Shown: piece after piece, positions 19,267-29,027 of the stretch
Numbering within the stretch: the stretch's first letter is position 1
Layout: every line of letters starts with the position of its first letter
Source of the DNA: Pectobacterium brasiliense
GTDB lineage: Bacteria; Pseudomonadota; Gammaproteobacteria; Enterobacterales; Enterobacteriaceae
Direction of reading: 5' to 3'
NCBI RefSeq assembly: GCF_016950255.1
Contig: NZ_JACGFN010000001.1
Location: forward strand, 1,612,001-1,676,000
Length of the DNA stretch: 64,000 nt
Translations under genes and position numbers: made by a program
The notes under the pieces: model-generated
Seen by the model: the letters and a program-made list of their open reading frames with translations, nothing else
Databases searched by the model: none
What the model was told of the DNA's origin: nothing

Positions 19267-20910
19267 TTATTTAGCCGTTGCGAGTACCGCACTGACAATT
19301 TCTACCGCTTCTTTCTCGATTCGCTCGCGGTGTTCCGCCCCGAGGAAACTTTCACAGTAGATCTTGTAGGCTTCTTCCGTACCGGAAGGACGTGCAGCAA
19401 ACCAGCCGTTTTCCGTCATCACTTTCAGGCCGCCAATCGATGCACCATTACCCGGCGCAGCGGTCAGGCGTGCAGTAATCGGATCGCCCGCCAGCGTGCT
19501 GGCTGATACCTGCTCAGGTGACAGCTTAGACAGCACCGCTTTTTGCGCATGCGTCGCGGAAGCCTGAATACGGTTGTAGCTCGGCGCGCCAAAACGCTGT
19601 GCCAGCTCATCATAGTGCTGCTGCGGGTTTTTACCCGTCACGGCCGTAATTTCCGCCGCCAGCAGACACAGAATGATGCCGTCTTTGTCCGTCGACCACG
19701 GCGTGCCGTCAAAGCGCAGGAAAGACGCCCCCGCGCTCTCTTCACCACCGAAGCCAAAGCTGCCGTCATACAAACCATCAACGAACCATTTGAAGCCAAC
19801 CGGCACTTCCACCAGCTTACGACCCAAATCTGCCACTACGCGATCGATCATCGCACTGGATACCAGCGTTTTGCCGACAGCAACAGATTGTCCCCACTGA
19901 GGACGGTGCTGGAACAGATAGTTGATCGCTACCGCCAGATAGTGGTTCGGGTTCATCAGCCCGGAAGGCGTGACAATACCGTGGCGGTCATAGTCAGGAT
20001 CGTTGGCAAACGCCAGATCGAATTTGTCACGCAGCGCCAGCAGCCCAGCCATGGCAAACTCTGACGAGCAGTCCATACGGATCACCCCATCGTGATCCAG
20101 CGACATAAAGCGGAATGTCTGATCGACGGCATCGTTCACCAGCGTCAGATCCAGCTTGTAGTGCTCTGCGATACGCTGCCAGTAGGCAATGCCGGAACCG
20201 CCCAGCGGGTCGACACCCAACTTCAGACCCGCACGTTGGATCGCCGCCATGTCCACCACGCTAGCCAGCCCTTCGACATAGGCCTGAACCAGATCCTGTT
20301 CATGGACGTGTCCGCTGTTCAATGCCTGATCCAGCGTAATCCGCTTCACGTCACGTAGTTCATCCGCCAGCAGCGCATTCGCACGCGTCTCAATCACGCT
20401 AGTGAGGTTGGTATCTGCCGGGCCACCGTTTGGCGGATTATATTTGATCCCACCATCTTCCGGCGGGTTGTGGGACGGCGTAATCACAATGCCGTCCGCC
20501 AGCGCACCGCCCTGACGATTGTGAACCAGAATCGCGTTAGACACCGCAGGCGTTGGGGTAAAACCATTATCCAACTGAACGATCACATCCACGCCGTTGG
20601 CAGCCAACACTTCCAGCACGGAGATAAACGCTGGCTCGGAGAGCGCGTGAGTATCTTTACCGACATAGCACGGGCCGCTGATGCCTTGCTTTTTACGCTC
20701 TTCTGCAATCGCCTGCGCAATCGCCAGAATATGCGGTTCATTAAAGCTATGACGCCCCGCGCTACCGCGATGGCCAGACGTACCGAATTTCACCGCGTGC
20801 GCTGTGTTGCCGACTTCCGGGCGCAGCACATAATATTGTGACGTTAACTGTGCCACATTAATCAAATCGCTCTGCTGGGCAGGCTGTCCGGCCCTTGGGT
20901 GATTAGCCAT
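19267..20910 (-). CDS. pgm: Phosphoglucomutase
   Basis: Interconverts glucose-1-phosphate and glucose-6-phosphate in the cytoplasm, feeding glycogen, trehalose and nucleotide-sugar synthesis. The 547 residues match the alpha-D-glucose phosphate-specific family (E. coli 546). The phosphoserine loop is [11 protein letters not shown], the metal loop is NDPDYDRHG, the sugar-binding loop GEESAGASF and the phosphate-binding end [12 protein letters not shown]. It lies 47 bases downstream of seqA, as in E. coli. Confidence 0.98.
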   Translation of the reverse strand: MANHPRAGQPAQQSDLINVAQLTSQYYVLRPEVGNTAHAVKFGTSGHRGSAGRHSFNEPHILAIAQAIAEERKKQGISGPCYVGKDTHALSEPAFISVLEVLAANGVDVIVQLDNGFTPTPAVSNAILVHNRQGGALADGIVITPSHNPPEDGGIKYNPPNGGPADTNLTSVIETRANALLADELRDVKRITLDQALNSGHVHEQDLVQAYVEGLASVVDMAAIQRAGLKLGVDPLGGSGIAYWQRIAEHYKLDLTLVNDAVDQTFRFMSLDHDGVIRMDCSSEFAMAGLLALRDKFDLAFANDPDYDRHGIVTPSGLMNPNHYLAVAINYLFQHRPQWGQSVAVGKTLVSSAMIDRVVADLGRKLVEVPVGFKWFVDGLYDGSFGFGGEESAGASFLRFDGTPWSTDKDGIILCLLAAEITAVTGKNPQQHYDELAQRFGAPSYNRIQASATHAQKAVLSKLSPEQVSASTLAGDPITARLTAAPGNGASIGGLKVMTENGWFAARPSGTEEAYKIYCESFLGAEHRERIEKEAVEIVSAVLATAK

Positions 20911-20957
20911 TGGCGCTTCTCCCTAACGCTGTAGTTAGATAAGTGGTTAATAGATAA

Positions 20958-21494
20958 TTAGATAGTGCCGCACACTTTTTCTGTCAGTTCCGCTGGGAAC
21001 TGCATCGTCAGCATGATGTGCTCAACCATGCTGCGTTTACGACCGGTATTCGTGTTGGTAATCACCCAGTATGGCGTGCCTGGAATATGTTTGGGCTTGG
21101 TGTGTGTGCCATGCTGAAGCAACGTTTGCTGGTCGCCCGCGAAATAGACGCGGGTGCGGCCATGAAGAGATTCTGTCGCGGCAGCAAATTCCTGCGGCGA
21201 TAAGGTATACAGCGTGGACAGAACCAGCATAAAGCGATTGATGGCTTTATTCTGTTCAGCGTATTCATCCGACAGCAGCAGCTCACGCAGGGTTCGTACC
21301 CGGTCGCGCGGGCTCGGTGCAGCGGCAGGCTGAGACGTCGTCGTTGCGGCACTCGCTACCGCAGGCGTTGTGACAGGTTGCCCAGCGGTAAATTTCAGCA
21401 TGCGCCGTAAAATATCTGATGCGCTCTCACCAATATGCTGTGTGTGGCTGGCAATATAACGATAAAGCTCTTCGTCGACTTCAATAGTTTTCAT
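20958..21494 (-). CDS. seqA: Negative modulator of replication initiation SeqA
   Basis: Binds hemimethylated GATC sites and sequesters oriC after replication. The 178 residues (E. coli 181) show the N-terminal oligomerisation segment MKTIEVDEELYRYIASHT, a variable alanine- and threonine-rich linker at about residues 40-65, and the C-terminal DNA-binding domain with the NTNTGRKRSMVEHIM recognition segment. It is divergent from ybfF and upstream of pgm, the conserved arrangement. Confidence 0.98.
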   Translation of the reverse strand: MKTIEVDEELYRYIASHTQHIGESASDILRRMLKFTAGQPVTTPAVASAATTTSQPAAAPSPRDRVRTLRELLLSDEYAEQNKAINRFMLVLSTLYTLSPQEFAAATESLHGRTRVYFAGDQQTLLQHGTHTKPKHIPGTPYWVITNTNTGRKRSMVEHIMLTMQFPAELTEKVCGTI

Positions 21495-21755
21495 CTTTAT
21501 CCAGTGCTGTTTTTACCCATTACCATGCAAATTACAGAGACATTTTCCCTTCTGTAACCCGACATCGATGGATAGATGACTCAAATCAAAAGGATTATAC
21601 AGGCGTTCAAACATTATCGAACAGCGGCATAATGGGACAATAGCAAAAGTCAGACTATGCCCCAAAGCCTTTCATTCCTTGCTGCCCCTTCAGTGACAAC
21701 ATTCATTCTAAAGTCATGATACCCTAAGCCCATGTCTCTCTGAATGAACTTCACC

Positions 21756-22523
21756 ATGAAATTGAATCATCGCTGGCAAAATGCGCACCAGCCCACAGAT
21801 AACCTCCCTGTCGTCCTGATTCATGGCCTGTTTGGTACATTAGATAACCTTGGCGTATTGGGCCGGGATTTGCAAAACACGCATGACATTCTGCAAATCG
21901 ATTTACGTAATCACGGTTTGTCGCCGCGTTCATCACAGATGAACTACCCCGCGATGGCGCAGGATGTGCTGGCATTACTGGATGAACTGAACATCGAACG
22001 CGCTATCGTTATTGGGCATTCAATGGGCGGAAAAGTCGCTATGGCGCTCAGCGCGCTCATTCCCGAACGGTTGGACAAACTGGTCGCCATTGATATCGCA
22101 CCGGTGGATTATCAGGTGCGCCGCCACGACACTATCTTTGCCGCACTGCGTGCCGTAACGGAAGCGGGTGTGACATCACGAGCAGAAGCGACAACACTCA
22201 TGCGCCAGCACATAAAGGAAGACGGCGTGATTCAGTTTTTGCTGAAATCCTTCCAACAGGGAGAGTGGCGTTTTAACGTGCCGGTGCTGTGGGATGAGTA
22301 CGAAAACATCGTTGGCTGGCAAGAGGTTCCGTCCTGGCAAGGACCCATCCTGTTCATTCGCGGCGGCGATTCTCCCTATCTGGACGATTCCTACCGCGAT
22401 GCGCTATTGCGTCAATTCCCGGCGGCGCGTGCGCATGTGATCAGCGGTGCTGGACACTGGGTTCATTCAGAAAAACCCGATGCGGTTTTGCGCGCTATCC
22501 ACCGTTTTCTGGACACGAATTAA
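21756..22523 (+). CDS. ybfF: Alpha/beta-hydrolase esterase YbfF
   Basis: Alpha/beta-hydrolase with esterase activity on acyl thioesters/esters in E. coli. The product from MKLNHRWQ is 255 residues (E. coli 254); an ATG four codons upstream is also possible. The oxyanion region is IHGLFGTLDNLGVLGRD, the nucleophile elbow GHSMGG and the C-terminal histidine GAGHWVHSEKP. The catalytic triad is therefore intact. It is transcribed away from seqA. Confidence 0.95.
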   Translation: MKLNHRWQNAHQPTDNLPVVLIHGLFGTLDNLGVLGRDLQNTHDILQIDLRNHGLSPRSSQMNYPAMAQDVLALLDELNIERAIVIGHSMGGKVAMALSALIPERLDKLVAIDIAPVDYQVRRHDTIFAALRAVTEAGVTSRAEATTLMRQHIKEDGVIQFLLKSFQQGEWRFNVPVLWDEYENIVGWQEVPSWQGPILFIRGGDSPYLDDSYRDALLRQFPAARAHVISGAGHWVHSEKPDAVLRAIHRFLDTN

Positions 22524-22537
22524 CCAGACGGCACTGA

Positions 22538-22588
22538 CACTGGCGGATTCATGATAACGGCGGCAGTTAACCGTTGTCGCCGCCAGTG
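22538..22588. repeat. Stem-loop downstream of ybfF
   Basis: CACTGGCGG (22538-22546) pairs with CCGCCAGTG (22580-22588) around a 33-base loop that contains further GC-rich pairing. There is no thymine run after it. It lies just past the ybfF stop and may end or protect that mRNA. Confidence 0.45.
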
Positions 22589-22708
22589 CGGCTAGGGTAT
22601 GATGGCGCACGCAGTAGAGGGACGGCTGATTCAGCCACAAGCATTGTAACCACTTCATCAAAATGCACGCATCACTCCCAACATGTTTCACAGATAGAAA
22701 ACCGCCAC

Positions 22709-22724
22709 CTGACACCTGTAGCAG
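22709..22724. promoter_or_regulatory. Candidate LexA box upstream of ybfE
   Basis: CTG-ACACCTGTAG-CAG fits the LexA core CTG-N10-CAG, about 85 bases before the ybfE start. The centre is less AT-rich than the consensus, so binding may be weak. The E. coli orthologue is LexA-regulated, which makes the match more credible. Confidence 0.35.
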
Positions 22725-22810
22725 GATGAGAATAGGCATCGGTTGTATCTTTTGAACAAGACGGGCAGCGCGGTGTATTTTGGTCCGAATACCTTGCAGT
22801 ATCATTACTT

Positions 22811-23092
22811 ATGGCAAAAGAACAAACGGATCGCACCACACTGGATCTGTTCGCAGACGAGCGTCGTCCGGGCCGCCCCAAGACCAACCCGCTCACGCGT
22901 GACGAACAACTAAGAATTAACAAGCGTAATCAACTACGTCGCGATAAAGTTCGTGGGTTGCGACGTGTTGAATTAAAGATTAACAGCGATGCCGTCGATA
23001 TCCTGAACAGCCTTGCTGAAGAGCGGAACATTAGCCGCAGTGAGTTGATTGAAGAGATGCTGCTGGCGCAGCTGGCCGAACAGCAATCCTGA
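22811..23092 (+). CDS. ybfE: LexA-regulated protein YbfE (ribbon-helix-helix like)
   Basis: A 93-residue basic protein whose N-terminal half is rich in Arg and Lys (RRPGRPKTNPLTRDEQL) and whose C-terminal half is a CopG-like ribbon-helix-helix motif (VELKINSDAVDILNSLAEER then SRSELIEEMLLAQL). It is related to E. coli YbfE, an SOS-regulated gene of unknown function sitting next to ybfF and fldA. It is probably a DNA-binding protein (inference). Confidence 0.85.
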   Translation: MAKEQTDRTTLDLFADERRPGRPKTNPLTRDEQLRINKRNQLRRDKVRGLRRVELKINSDAVDILNSLAEERNISRSELIEEMLLAQLAEQQS

Positions 23093-23226
23093 TGGGCACA
23101 GCGCGACATTCAGATAACGCGGTGTTAATAACGTAGTATTCAGTAATGCAGTATTCACATCTTGTGCGGCGCCATTTCTGACGCCGCCTGAACGTTAATC
23201 CAAGATTAAACACGCCATCCCAGATT

Positions 23227-23247
23227 AAGAGCCTATATCAGGCTCTT
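23227..23247. terminator. Hairpin between ybfE and the convergent chemoreceptor gene
   Basis: AAGAGCCT (23227-23234) and AGGCTCTT (23240-23247) form a perfect 8-bp stem with a five-base loop. Thymine runs are poor on both sides, so efficient termination is uncertain. Confidence 0.5.
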
Positions 23248-23256
23248 GAACGACGC

Positions 23257-24924
23257 TTAAAACTTTTCCCAGTTGTCGTTACTGGCTGGCAGTGCTTTGC
23301 CTGCACGCGGGGCAATCACCTGCGTTTTCTGCACGGGTTTTGCGGCCACTTGCAGTTTTGATTGCGCATCGGACAGTTGGAACAGCGACACAGTCTGGTT
23401 CAGCAGGGCCGCTTGTTCTTCCAGTGACAACGCGGCTGACGAGGCCTGTTCAACCAACGCGGCATTTTGCTGCGTTACGCTGTCCATTTCCGCCACGGCT
23501 TGACCAACCTGAGCAATCCCTTTGCTCTGCTCTTCCGAGGCCGACGCAATTTCACCCATGATATCCGTCACGTTCGTCACCGCACGAACGATATCCTGCA
23601 TGGTGTCACCCGCGTCGCTAACCAGATTTGAGCCGGTATCCACACAGCGAACAGACTCAGAAATCAGCCCTTCAATCTCTTTCGCAGCCTGCGCACTACG
23701 CTGCGCCAGGCTGCGGACTTCGCCCGCCACCACGGCAAACCCGCGGCCTTGTTCACCCGCACGCGCGGCTTCTACCGCCGCGTTCAGCGCCAGAATGTTG
23801 GTCTGGAACGCGATGCCGTTAATCACGGTGGTGATCTCTGCAATTTTTCTCGAGCTGCCGGAGATTTCCGCCATGGTTTTCACCACGTTCTCAACGATTT
23901 CACCGCCCTTCTTCGCCGTTGTTGAGGCTTGTAATGCCAGTTGGCTGGCGTGGTTGGCGTTTTCGGCGTTCTGTTTCACCGTTGCAGTCAATTGCTCCAT
24001 GCTCGCCGCCGTTTCTTCCAGTGCGGAAGCTTGCTCTTCGGTACGTGAAGACAGATCGTTGTTGCCTGCGGCAATCTCAGAAGCCCCTTGATAGATGGAA
24101 TCCGTGCTGTTTCTGATCGTGCTAACCGTGCTAGCCAAACTCCCCTGCATGTCACGCAGCAGTGGGAACAGGCGGCCGACGCAGTTATTACCAAAGTCCA
24201 GAATCGGTTTGCCCAAGTGGCCGGAAGCAATCACACCAAAGTGATAGCGCAGATCGTTTAACGGACGAACCAGACACACCACCAGATAGCGGTCAGTCAG
24301 GAACAGCATGATCAGGCCGATAATCAACCCGCTCAGCAAAATGTTCTGTCCAATCGTGGTGATTTGTTCAAAACGAACACCTGCGGCATCAAATTTCTCT
24401 GCGCTGGCGTGACTGAATGCAGAGAGAGAGGCACCAAACTGACGACTCAATGGCGGCACAACGTTCTTGGCCTGATTTTGGTAGTCATCCAGCGCGTTGG
24501 CAGCGGCCTTCTGGTAAAGCGGTTCAACGCCCTGAGTCACCAGGTTATTCCAGTCACGGCTGACCGCCTGTACCAGCGCAGCATCCAGACCCGCATGATC
24601 GATAGCATTAAACGCCACCAAATCAGATTTCAGTTTATCCAGCGCGACAAGTGCAGAAGCCTGCTCTTTATCTGCGGTAGCATTATCACCACTGCGACGA
24701 GCGTCAACCGCACGCGCCAGACGGGTTACCATACGGAAATATTGATCGTTGCCCTGGTTGATAAAATTCATGTTCTGAACCAGCAAGGTGCTGGTTTTCG
24801 AGGTCGTCGTCATCTCTTTAAAAGAGAACATGGTGTATATGGATACACCACCCCAAAGAACACAAAAAATGCCTAGCACCCACAGCATCGCGGTTCTGAT
24901 GGCAATATTTTTTATAAGTTTCAT
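23257..24924 (-). CDS. Methyl-accepting chemotaxis protein
   Basis: Chemoreceptor of 555 residues read from [14 protein letters not shown] (GGAG just upstream; the frame is open 17 codons further). Membrane helix 1 is at about 8-28, a periplasmic four-helix-bundle sensor domain at about 30-188, helix 2 at about 190-212, then HAMP and the long cytoplasmic coiled coil. Methylation-region sequence [17 protein letters not shown] and the hairpin tip [20 protein letters not shown] are intact. It ends NWEKF, a CheR/CheB tether pentapeptide, as in the major E. coli receptors Tar and Tsr. The ligand cannot be told. It is absent from this place in E. coli. Confidence 0.95.
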   Translation of the reverse strand: MKLIKNIAIRTAMLWVLGIFCVLWGGVSIYTMFSFKEMTTTSKTSTLLVQNMNFINQGNDQYFRMVTRLARAVDARRSGDNATADKEQASALVALDKLKSDLVAFNAIDHAGLDAALVQAVSRDWNNLVTQGVEPLYQKAAANALDDYQNQAKNVVPPLSRQFGASLSAFSHASAEKFDAAGVRFEQITTIGQNILLSGLIIGLIMLFLTDRYLVVCLVRPLNDLRYHFGVIASGHLGKPILDFGNNCVGRLFPLLRDMQGSLASTVSTIRNSTDSIYQGASEIAAGNNDLSSRTEEQASALEETAASMEQLTATVKQNAENANHASQLALQASTTAKKGGEIVENVVKTMAEISGSSRKIAEITTVINGIAFQTNILALNAAVEAARAGEQGRGFAVVAGEVRSLAQRSAQAAKEIEGLISESVRCVDTGSNLVSDAGDTMQDIVRAVTNVTDIMGEIASASEEQSKGIAQVGQAVAEMDSVTQQNAALVEQASSAALSLEEQAALLNQTVSLFQLSDAQSKLQVAAKPVQKTQVIAPRAGKALPASNDNWEKF

Positions 24925-25808
24925 AGCTAACTCCAAATCAGGAAAATGGTTAAAAAGATTTTTATCGCTCATCAACCGATATGAATCAGAAAATTCACAC
25001 CATGAAACAAGTCACTTCTCCCTAGCGTTCACATTTCACCGAGTTGAAAACTCAAAAACCACGCTAACTCATCGGCTAAATGCCGAGAATATTTAGCATT
25101 CTCGCTATATTTATTAATATAATTTTTCATTCTGAGACTAAACGCACCTATTTTTATAGATATAAGTATTTTAATCATAGAGTTGCAAGCGAATGCGCCG
25201 CCGCCCGCGTCATGCGGGCGTTGGCATGGGTATGTCATTAGGCGAAAAGGCAATTTGAACGCAACTTCATTTTATTCTTTAACATCAAAAGAATAAAACC
25301 ATCTCTTATAGATCCCCATCGATTCAGCTGCAAATGGTTATAATTACTATTTCCATTTATTAAGAATATTCCCGCGAAATGTTACAAATTTTCAACTCTA
25401 TAAAACATTATCTTTTGTACGCGTTTTAATTCCCCACGAATAGTAATGAGCCATTACGCGATCTTTATTCTTCACAAACAGAAGCCTGCTTTTAATTACA
25501 ATTGAAACAAACCATAAAATAAAAAGCAAATTCATAAAAAATGAAACGCTGTTATAAATAAATATCCGCAACTCTATTAAGGGAATGTGCGCGTAATCTC
25601 AAACGATAACATAATCCCTACTCATTATAGGGAGTTTAGTATCAGCAGAGATGTTTTCGTTTTCTGACTTACCTCGCATTCCACACACTCTTGATTTACG
25701 CATCCTTACCGATACGAGTTTCTCCCGATGTGAGTGTCTGTTATTATTAACAGATAAGTGGGTGAAATATTACACCATACCATTAGGAATCAAGAGGTTA
25801 TTCAATTC
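24925..25808. other. Long AT-rich intergenic region between the chemoreceptor and fldA
   Basis: About 880 bases between divergent genes, with no open frame I would accept. It must hold both promoters. An isolated GC-rich hairpin, CGCCCGC/GCGGGCG, stands at 25202-25220 in otherwise AT-rich sequence. The chemoreceptor gene interrupts the usual ybfE-fldA neighbourhood, so part of this spacer probably arrived with it. Confidence 0.5.
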
Positions 25809-26336
25809 ATGGCACTCATCGGAATATTCTTTGGCAGTGATACTGGCAACACTGAAAACATCGCCAAAACGATTCAACAGCAGTTAGGCACCAACGTCGC
25901 TGATGTTCATGACATCGCCAAAAGCAGCAAAGAAGACCTCGAAGGTTTCGATATTCTGCTGCTGGGTATTCCAACCTGGTATTACGGTGAAGCTCAGTGC
26001 GATTGGGATGACTTCTTCCCGTCGCTGGAAGAAGTGGATTTCACAGGAAAATTGGTTGCCCTGTTTGGCTGCGGCGATCAGGAAGACTATGCAGAATACT
26101 TCTGTGATGCCATGGGCACCATCCGTGACATTATTGAGCCTCGCGGCGCGACGATTGTCGGCCACTGGCCAACAGAGGGCTATTACTTTGAAGCCTCTAA
26201 AGGGCTCGCCGACGACAATCACTTCATCGGCCTGGCTATCGATGAAGACCGTCAGCCTGAACTGACCAGCGAACGCGTAACAACGTGGGTGAAACAGATC
26301 AGCGATGAGCTGAACCTGAAAGAACTGGTTGGCTAA
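25809..26336 (+). CDS. fldA: Flavodoxin 1
   Basis: FMN-containing electron carrier, 175 residues (E. coli 176), reducing partners such as radical-SAM enzymes and biotin synthase. It begins MALIGIFFGSDTGNTENIAK; the FMN phosphate loop is GSDTGNTE, and the 50s and 90s loops are PTWYYGEAQCDWDDF and FGCGDQEDYAEYF. AAGAGG lies 10 bases before this ATG; the open frame extends 17 codons further up. It is followed by fur 331 bases on, as in E. coli. Confidence 0.97.
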   Translation: MALIGIFFGSDTGNTENIAKTIQQQLGTNVADVHDIAKSSKEDLEGFDILLLGIPTWYYGEAQCDWDDFFPSLEEVDFTGKLVALFGCGDQEDYAEYFCDAMGTIRDIIEPRGATIVGHWPTEGYYFEASKGLADDNHFIGLAIDEDRQPELTSERVTTWVKQISDELNLKELVG

Positions 26337-26340
26337 GCCA

Positions 26341-26373
26341 TTTCGGCTCTGATAATCCCTATCAGAGCCGAAA
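26341..26373. terminator. Strong hairpin after fldA
   Basis: TTTCGGCTCTGATA (26341-26354) and TATCAGAGCCGAAA (26360-26373) make a 14-bp perfect stem with a five-base loop, five bases past the fldA stop. No thymine tract follows, so it is an atypical terminator or an mRNA-stability element. Confidence 0.55.
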
Positions 26374-26552
26374 ACAGCATTGATAGGTAAAACCTTTCAT
26401 AATAATTGATACATTTTTTTAACTTCTATCAGTAAACCTGTACAATAATCCCATCGGCTTTGTATGTGCATCATCATTTCCTCATTCATCAACAACGAAT
26501 TGCGTTGTATACCAATAGTGTGAATGGGGACAATATTGTTAACATTCCCTTG

Positions 26553-26581
26553 TTTTCATTTTGTATGCGCGGTTCTATAAT
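26553..26581 (+). promoter_or_regulatory. Candidate fur promoter
   Basis: TTTTCA (26553-26558), 17 bases, then a perfect TATAAT (26576-26581). The -35 is weak, so an activator may be needed; fur is activated by oxidative-stress regulators in E. coli. The start site would be about 80 bases before the fur ATG. Confidence 0.5.
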
Positions 26582-26667
26582 TGAGACGCTTTTGCATTTT
26601 TTTGAGCCGACCGATGTCATAGGCTAGGCAGCCTCCATTGATAAGTAAGCAACAGGATTAAACCCGC

Positions 26668-27117
26668 ATGACTGACAACAATACCGCATTAAAGAAGGCC
26701 GGCCTGAAAGTCACTCTTCCAAGACTGAAAATACTGGAAGTGTTACAGGACCCTGTCTGCCATCACGTCAGTGCGGAAGATTTATATAAGAAACTGATTG
26801 ATATGGGCGAAGAGATTGGTCTTGCTACCGTCTATCGCGTACTCAACCAGTTTGATGATGCGGGTATCGTAACCCGTCATAACTTCGAAGGTGGCAAATC
26901 CGTCTTTGAATTGACGCAGCAGCATCATCACGATCACTTAATTTGCCTCGACTGTGGCAAAGTCATTGAATTCCGCGATGAATATATCGAAGCACGTCAG
27001 CGTGAGATCGCAGAAAGACACGGCATTAAACTGTCCAACCACAGTCTTTATCTTTATGGGCATTGCAGTGAAGGGGATTGCCGAGAGGATGAAACCCTGC
27101 ACGATTCAACACGATAA
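26668..27117 (+). CDS. fur: Ferric uptake regulator Fur
   Basis: Fe(II)-dependent global repressor of iron uptake, 149 residues (E. coli 148). The N-terminal winged helix (MTDNNTALKKAGLKVTLPR, then GLATVYRVLNQF) is highly conserved, and the metal region HHHDHLICLDCGK plus the C-terminal HCSEGDCRED follow. It acts as a dimer at Fur boxes. Located after fldA and followed by a bidirectional terminator. Confidence 0.98.
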   Translation: MTDNNTALKKAGLKVTLPRLKILEVLQDPVCHHVSAEDLYKKLIDMGEEIGLATVYRVLNQFDDAGIVTRHNFEGGKSVFELTQQHHHDHLICLDCGKVIEFRDEYIEARQREIAERHGIKLSNHSLYLYGHCSEGDCREDETLHDSTR

Positions 27118-27130
27118 ATCGACCGCATAA

Positions 27131-27161
27131 AAAAATAAAACCGCCGAGGCGGTTTTATTTT
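27131..27161. terminator. Bidirectional terminator between fur and glnS
   Basis: AAAACCGCC and GGCGGTTTT form a strong stem around a GAG loop (27137-27157), flanked by adenines on the left and thymines on the right, so it can end both convergent genes. Confidence 0.88.
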
Positions 27162-27180
27162 TGTCTTCTTACCGGTGGCC

Positions 27181-28839
27181 TTAGCCTACCCAGGTATCAC
27201 GTAGCCCAACCGTGCGGTTAAACACCAGATTTTCTGCACTGGAGTAAACGCGGTCAGCACAGAAATAGCCTTCACGCTCAAACTGATACGCTTTCTCTGC
27301 TTCTGCCTGCGCCAGGCTTGCTTCTACAAAACCTTGCGTAATTTTCAGTGAATCAGGATTAATCGTCGACAGGAAATCTTCCGCCGCACCAGGGTTTGCC
27401 ACACTGAACAGGCGATCGTACAAGCGGAATTCAGCTGGTACCGCGTGTGCCGCAGAAACCCAGTGGATAACGCCTTTCACTTTACGACCATCAGACGGAT
27501 CTTTGCTCAGCGTTTCCGCATCATAGCTACAGTAGATCGTGGTGATAGTACCCTGCTCGTCTTTTTCAATGCGCTCTGCTTTGATCACATAAGCGTTACG
27601 CAGACGCACTTCTTTACCCAGCACCAGACGCTTGTACTGCTTGTTGGCTTCTTCACGGAAGTCAGCACGATCGATGTAAACTTCGCGGCTGAATGCGACC
27701 TGACGTGAACCCATTTCTGGCTTGTTCGGATGGTTTGGCATCGCGACAAACTCTTCGTGCTCGGCTGACAGATTCTCGATCACGACTTTGACCGGATCCA
27801 GCACCGCCATGGCACGCGGCGCGTTTTCATTCAGGTCGTCGCGGATACAGGACTCAAGCGCGGCCATTTCCACGTTGTTATCCTGCTTCGTTACGCCGAT
27901 ACGCACACAGAATTCGCGGATAGAGGCTGCGCTATAACCGCGACGGCGCAGACCAGAGATGGTCGGCATACGCGGATCGTCCCATCCTTCAACGACGTTT
28001 TCCACAACCAGCTGGTTCAGCTTACGCTTAGACATAATCGCGTATTCGAGATTGAGGCGGGAGAACTCGTACTGACGCGGATGGCAAGGAATGGTGATGT
28101 TATCCAGCACCCAGTCATACAGACGGCGGTTGTCCTGGAATTCCAGCGTACACAGCGAATGCGTGATCCCTTCCAGCGCATCGGAAATGCAGTGGGTAAA
28201 GTCATACATCGGGTAGATGCACCACTTGTTGCCCGTCTGGTGGTGATCGGCAAATTTAATGCGATACAACACCGGATCGCGCATCACGATAAAGGACGAT
28301 GCCATATCGATTTTTGCACGTAGACAGGCCGTACCTTCCGCAAACCCACCGTTACGCATTTTTTCAAACAGCGCCAGGTTTTCCTGCACGGTGCGATCGC
28401 GGTAAGGGCTGTTTTTGCCCGGTGCCGTCAGCGTACCGCGGTATTCGCGAATCTGCTCAGGCGTCAGTTCATCAACGTAAGCCAGCCCTTTACCGATCAG
28501 CTCAACCGCATAAGCGTGCAGTTGATCGAAATAATCAGAAGAATAGCGAACGTCGCCGCTCCATGAAAAACCCAGCCACTCGACGTCACGTTTGATCGAC
28601 TCAACGTATTCGATGTCTTCTTTTACCGGATTGGTATCGTCAAAACGCAGGTTGCATTGCCCCTGATAGTCACGCGCGATACCAAAATTCAGGCAAATAG
28701 ACTTTGCATGCCCAATATGCAGATAGCCGTTCGGCTCTGGCGGGAAACGCGTCTGAATATGGTCATGCTTACCGGACGCCAGATCTTCATCGATAATCTG
28801 ACGGATAAAGTTGGTTGGGCGGGCTTCAGCCTCACTCAT
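27181..28839 (-). CDS. glnS: Glutaminyl-tRNA synthetase
   Basis: Charges tRNA-Gln, 552 residues (E. coli 554). The class I motifs are present: the HIGH-type [15 protein letters not shown] near residue 33-47 and the KMSKS-type VMSKRK near residue 270. The C-terminal anticodon-binding beta-barrels follow. Its substrate tRNAs (three genes) lie 8 kb further on in the same window. It is convergent with fur, as expected in enterobacteria. Confidence 0.98.
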   Translation of the reverse strand: MSEAEARPTNFIRQIIDEDLASGKHDHIQTRFPPEPNGYLHIGHAKSICLNFGIARDYQGQCNLRFDDTNPVKEDIEYVESIKRDVEWLGFSWSGDVRYSSDYFDQLHAYAVELIGKGLAYVDELTPEQIREYRGTLTAPGKNSPYRDRTVQENLALFEKMRNGGFAEGTACLRAKIDMASSFIVMRDPVLYRIKFADHHQTGNKWCIYPMYDFTHCISDALEGITHSLCTLEFQDNRRLYDWVLDNITIPCHPRQYEFSRLNLEYAIMSKRKLNQLVVENVVEGWDDPRMPTISGLRRRGYSAASIREFCVRIGVTKQDNNVEMAALESCIRDDLNENAPRAMAVLDPVKVVIENLSAEHEEFVAMPNHPNKPEMGSRQVAFSREVYIDRADFREEANKQYKRLVLGKEVRLRNAYVIKAERIEKDEQGTITTIYCSYDAETLSKDPSDGRKVKGVIHWVSAAHAVPAEFRLYDRLFSVANPGAAEDFLSTINPDSLKITQGFVEASLAQAEAEKAYQFEREGYFCADRVYSSAENLVFNRTVGLRDTWVG

Positions 28840-28943
28840 TCTTCATTCCTCAATGCTAAAACGACGTATAACCAACAATGATCCAACAAGCTACGCTGGG
28901 AAACAACCGTTAGTTTCATTTAATTATTCATAACGAAAAAAAA

Positions 28944-28965
28944 GGGCGAGATTACTATCTCGCCC
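28944..28965 (-). terminator. nagE terminator
   Basis: GGGCGAGA (28944-28951) and TCTCGCCC (28958-28965) form an 8-bp stem. The eight adenines to its left read as a thymine run on the minus strand, making it a good terminator for nagE. Confidence 0.88.
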
Positions 28966-29027
28966 TATCTATTTCATCGGTATAACACCGCGTTACACGA
29001 TCAACATCGTCGTATTACGCCTTGTCA

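Larger units (their letters stand above)
26337..26667. promoter_or_regulatory. fldA-fur intergenic region
   Basis: Starts with a 14-bp perfect hairpin after fldA (26341-26373) and ends with a fur promoter having a perfect -10 TATAAT (26576-26581). A 10-base palindrome ACAATATTGT sits about 40 bases upstream of that -10. I found no credible upstream open frame comparable to E. coli uof. Confidence 0.55.

Noticed and set aside
25029..25253. A 74-codon minus-strand frame in the chemoreceptor-fldA spacer.
   Set aside because: No ribosome-binding site, odd composition and it runs through the GC hairpin; treated as non-coding.
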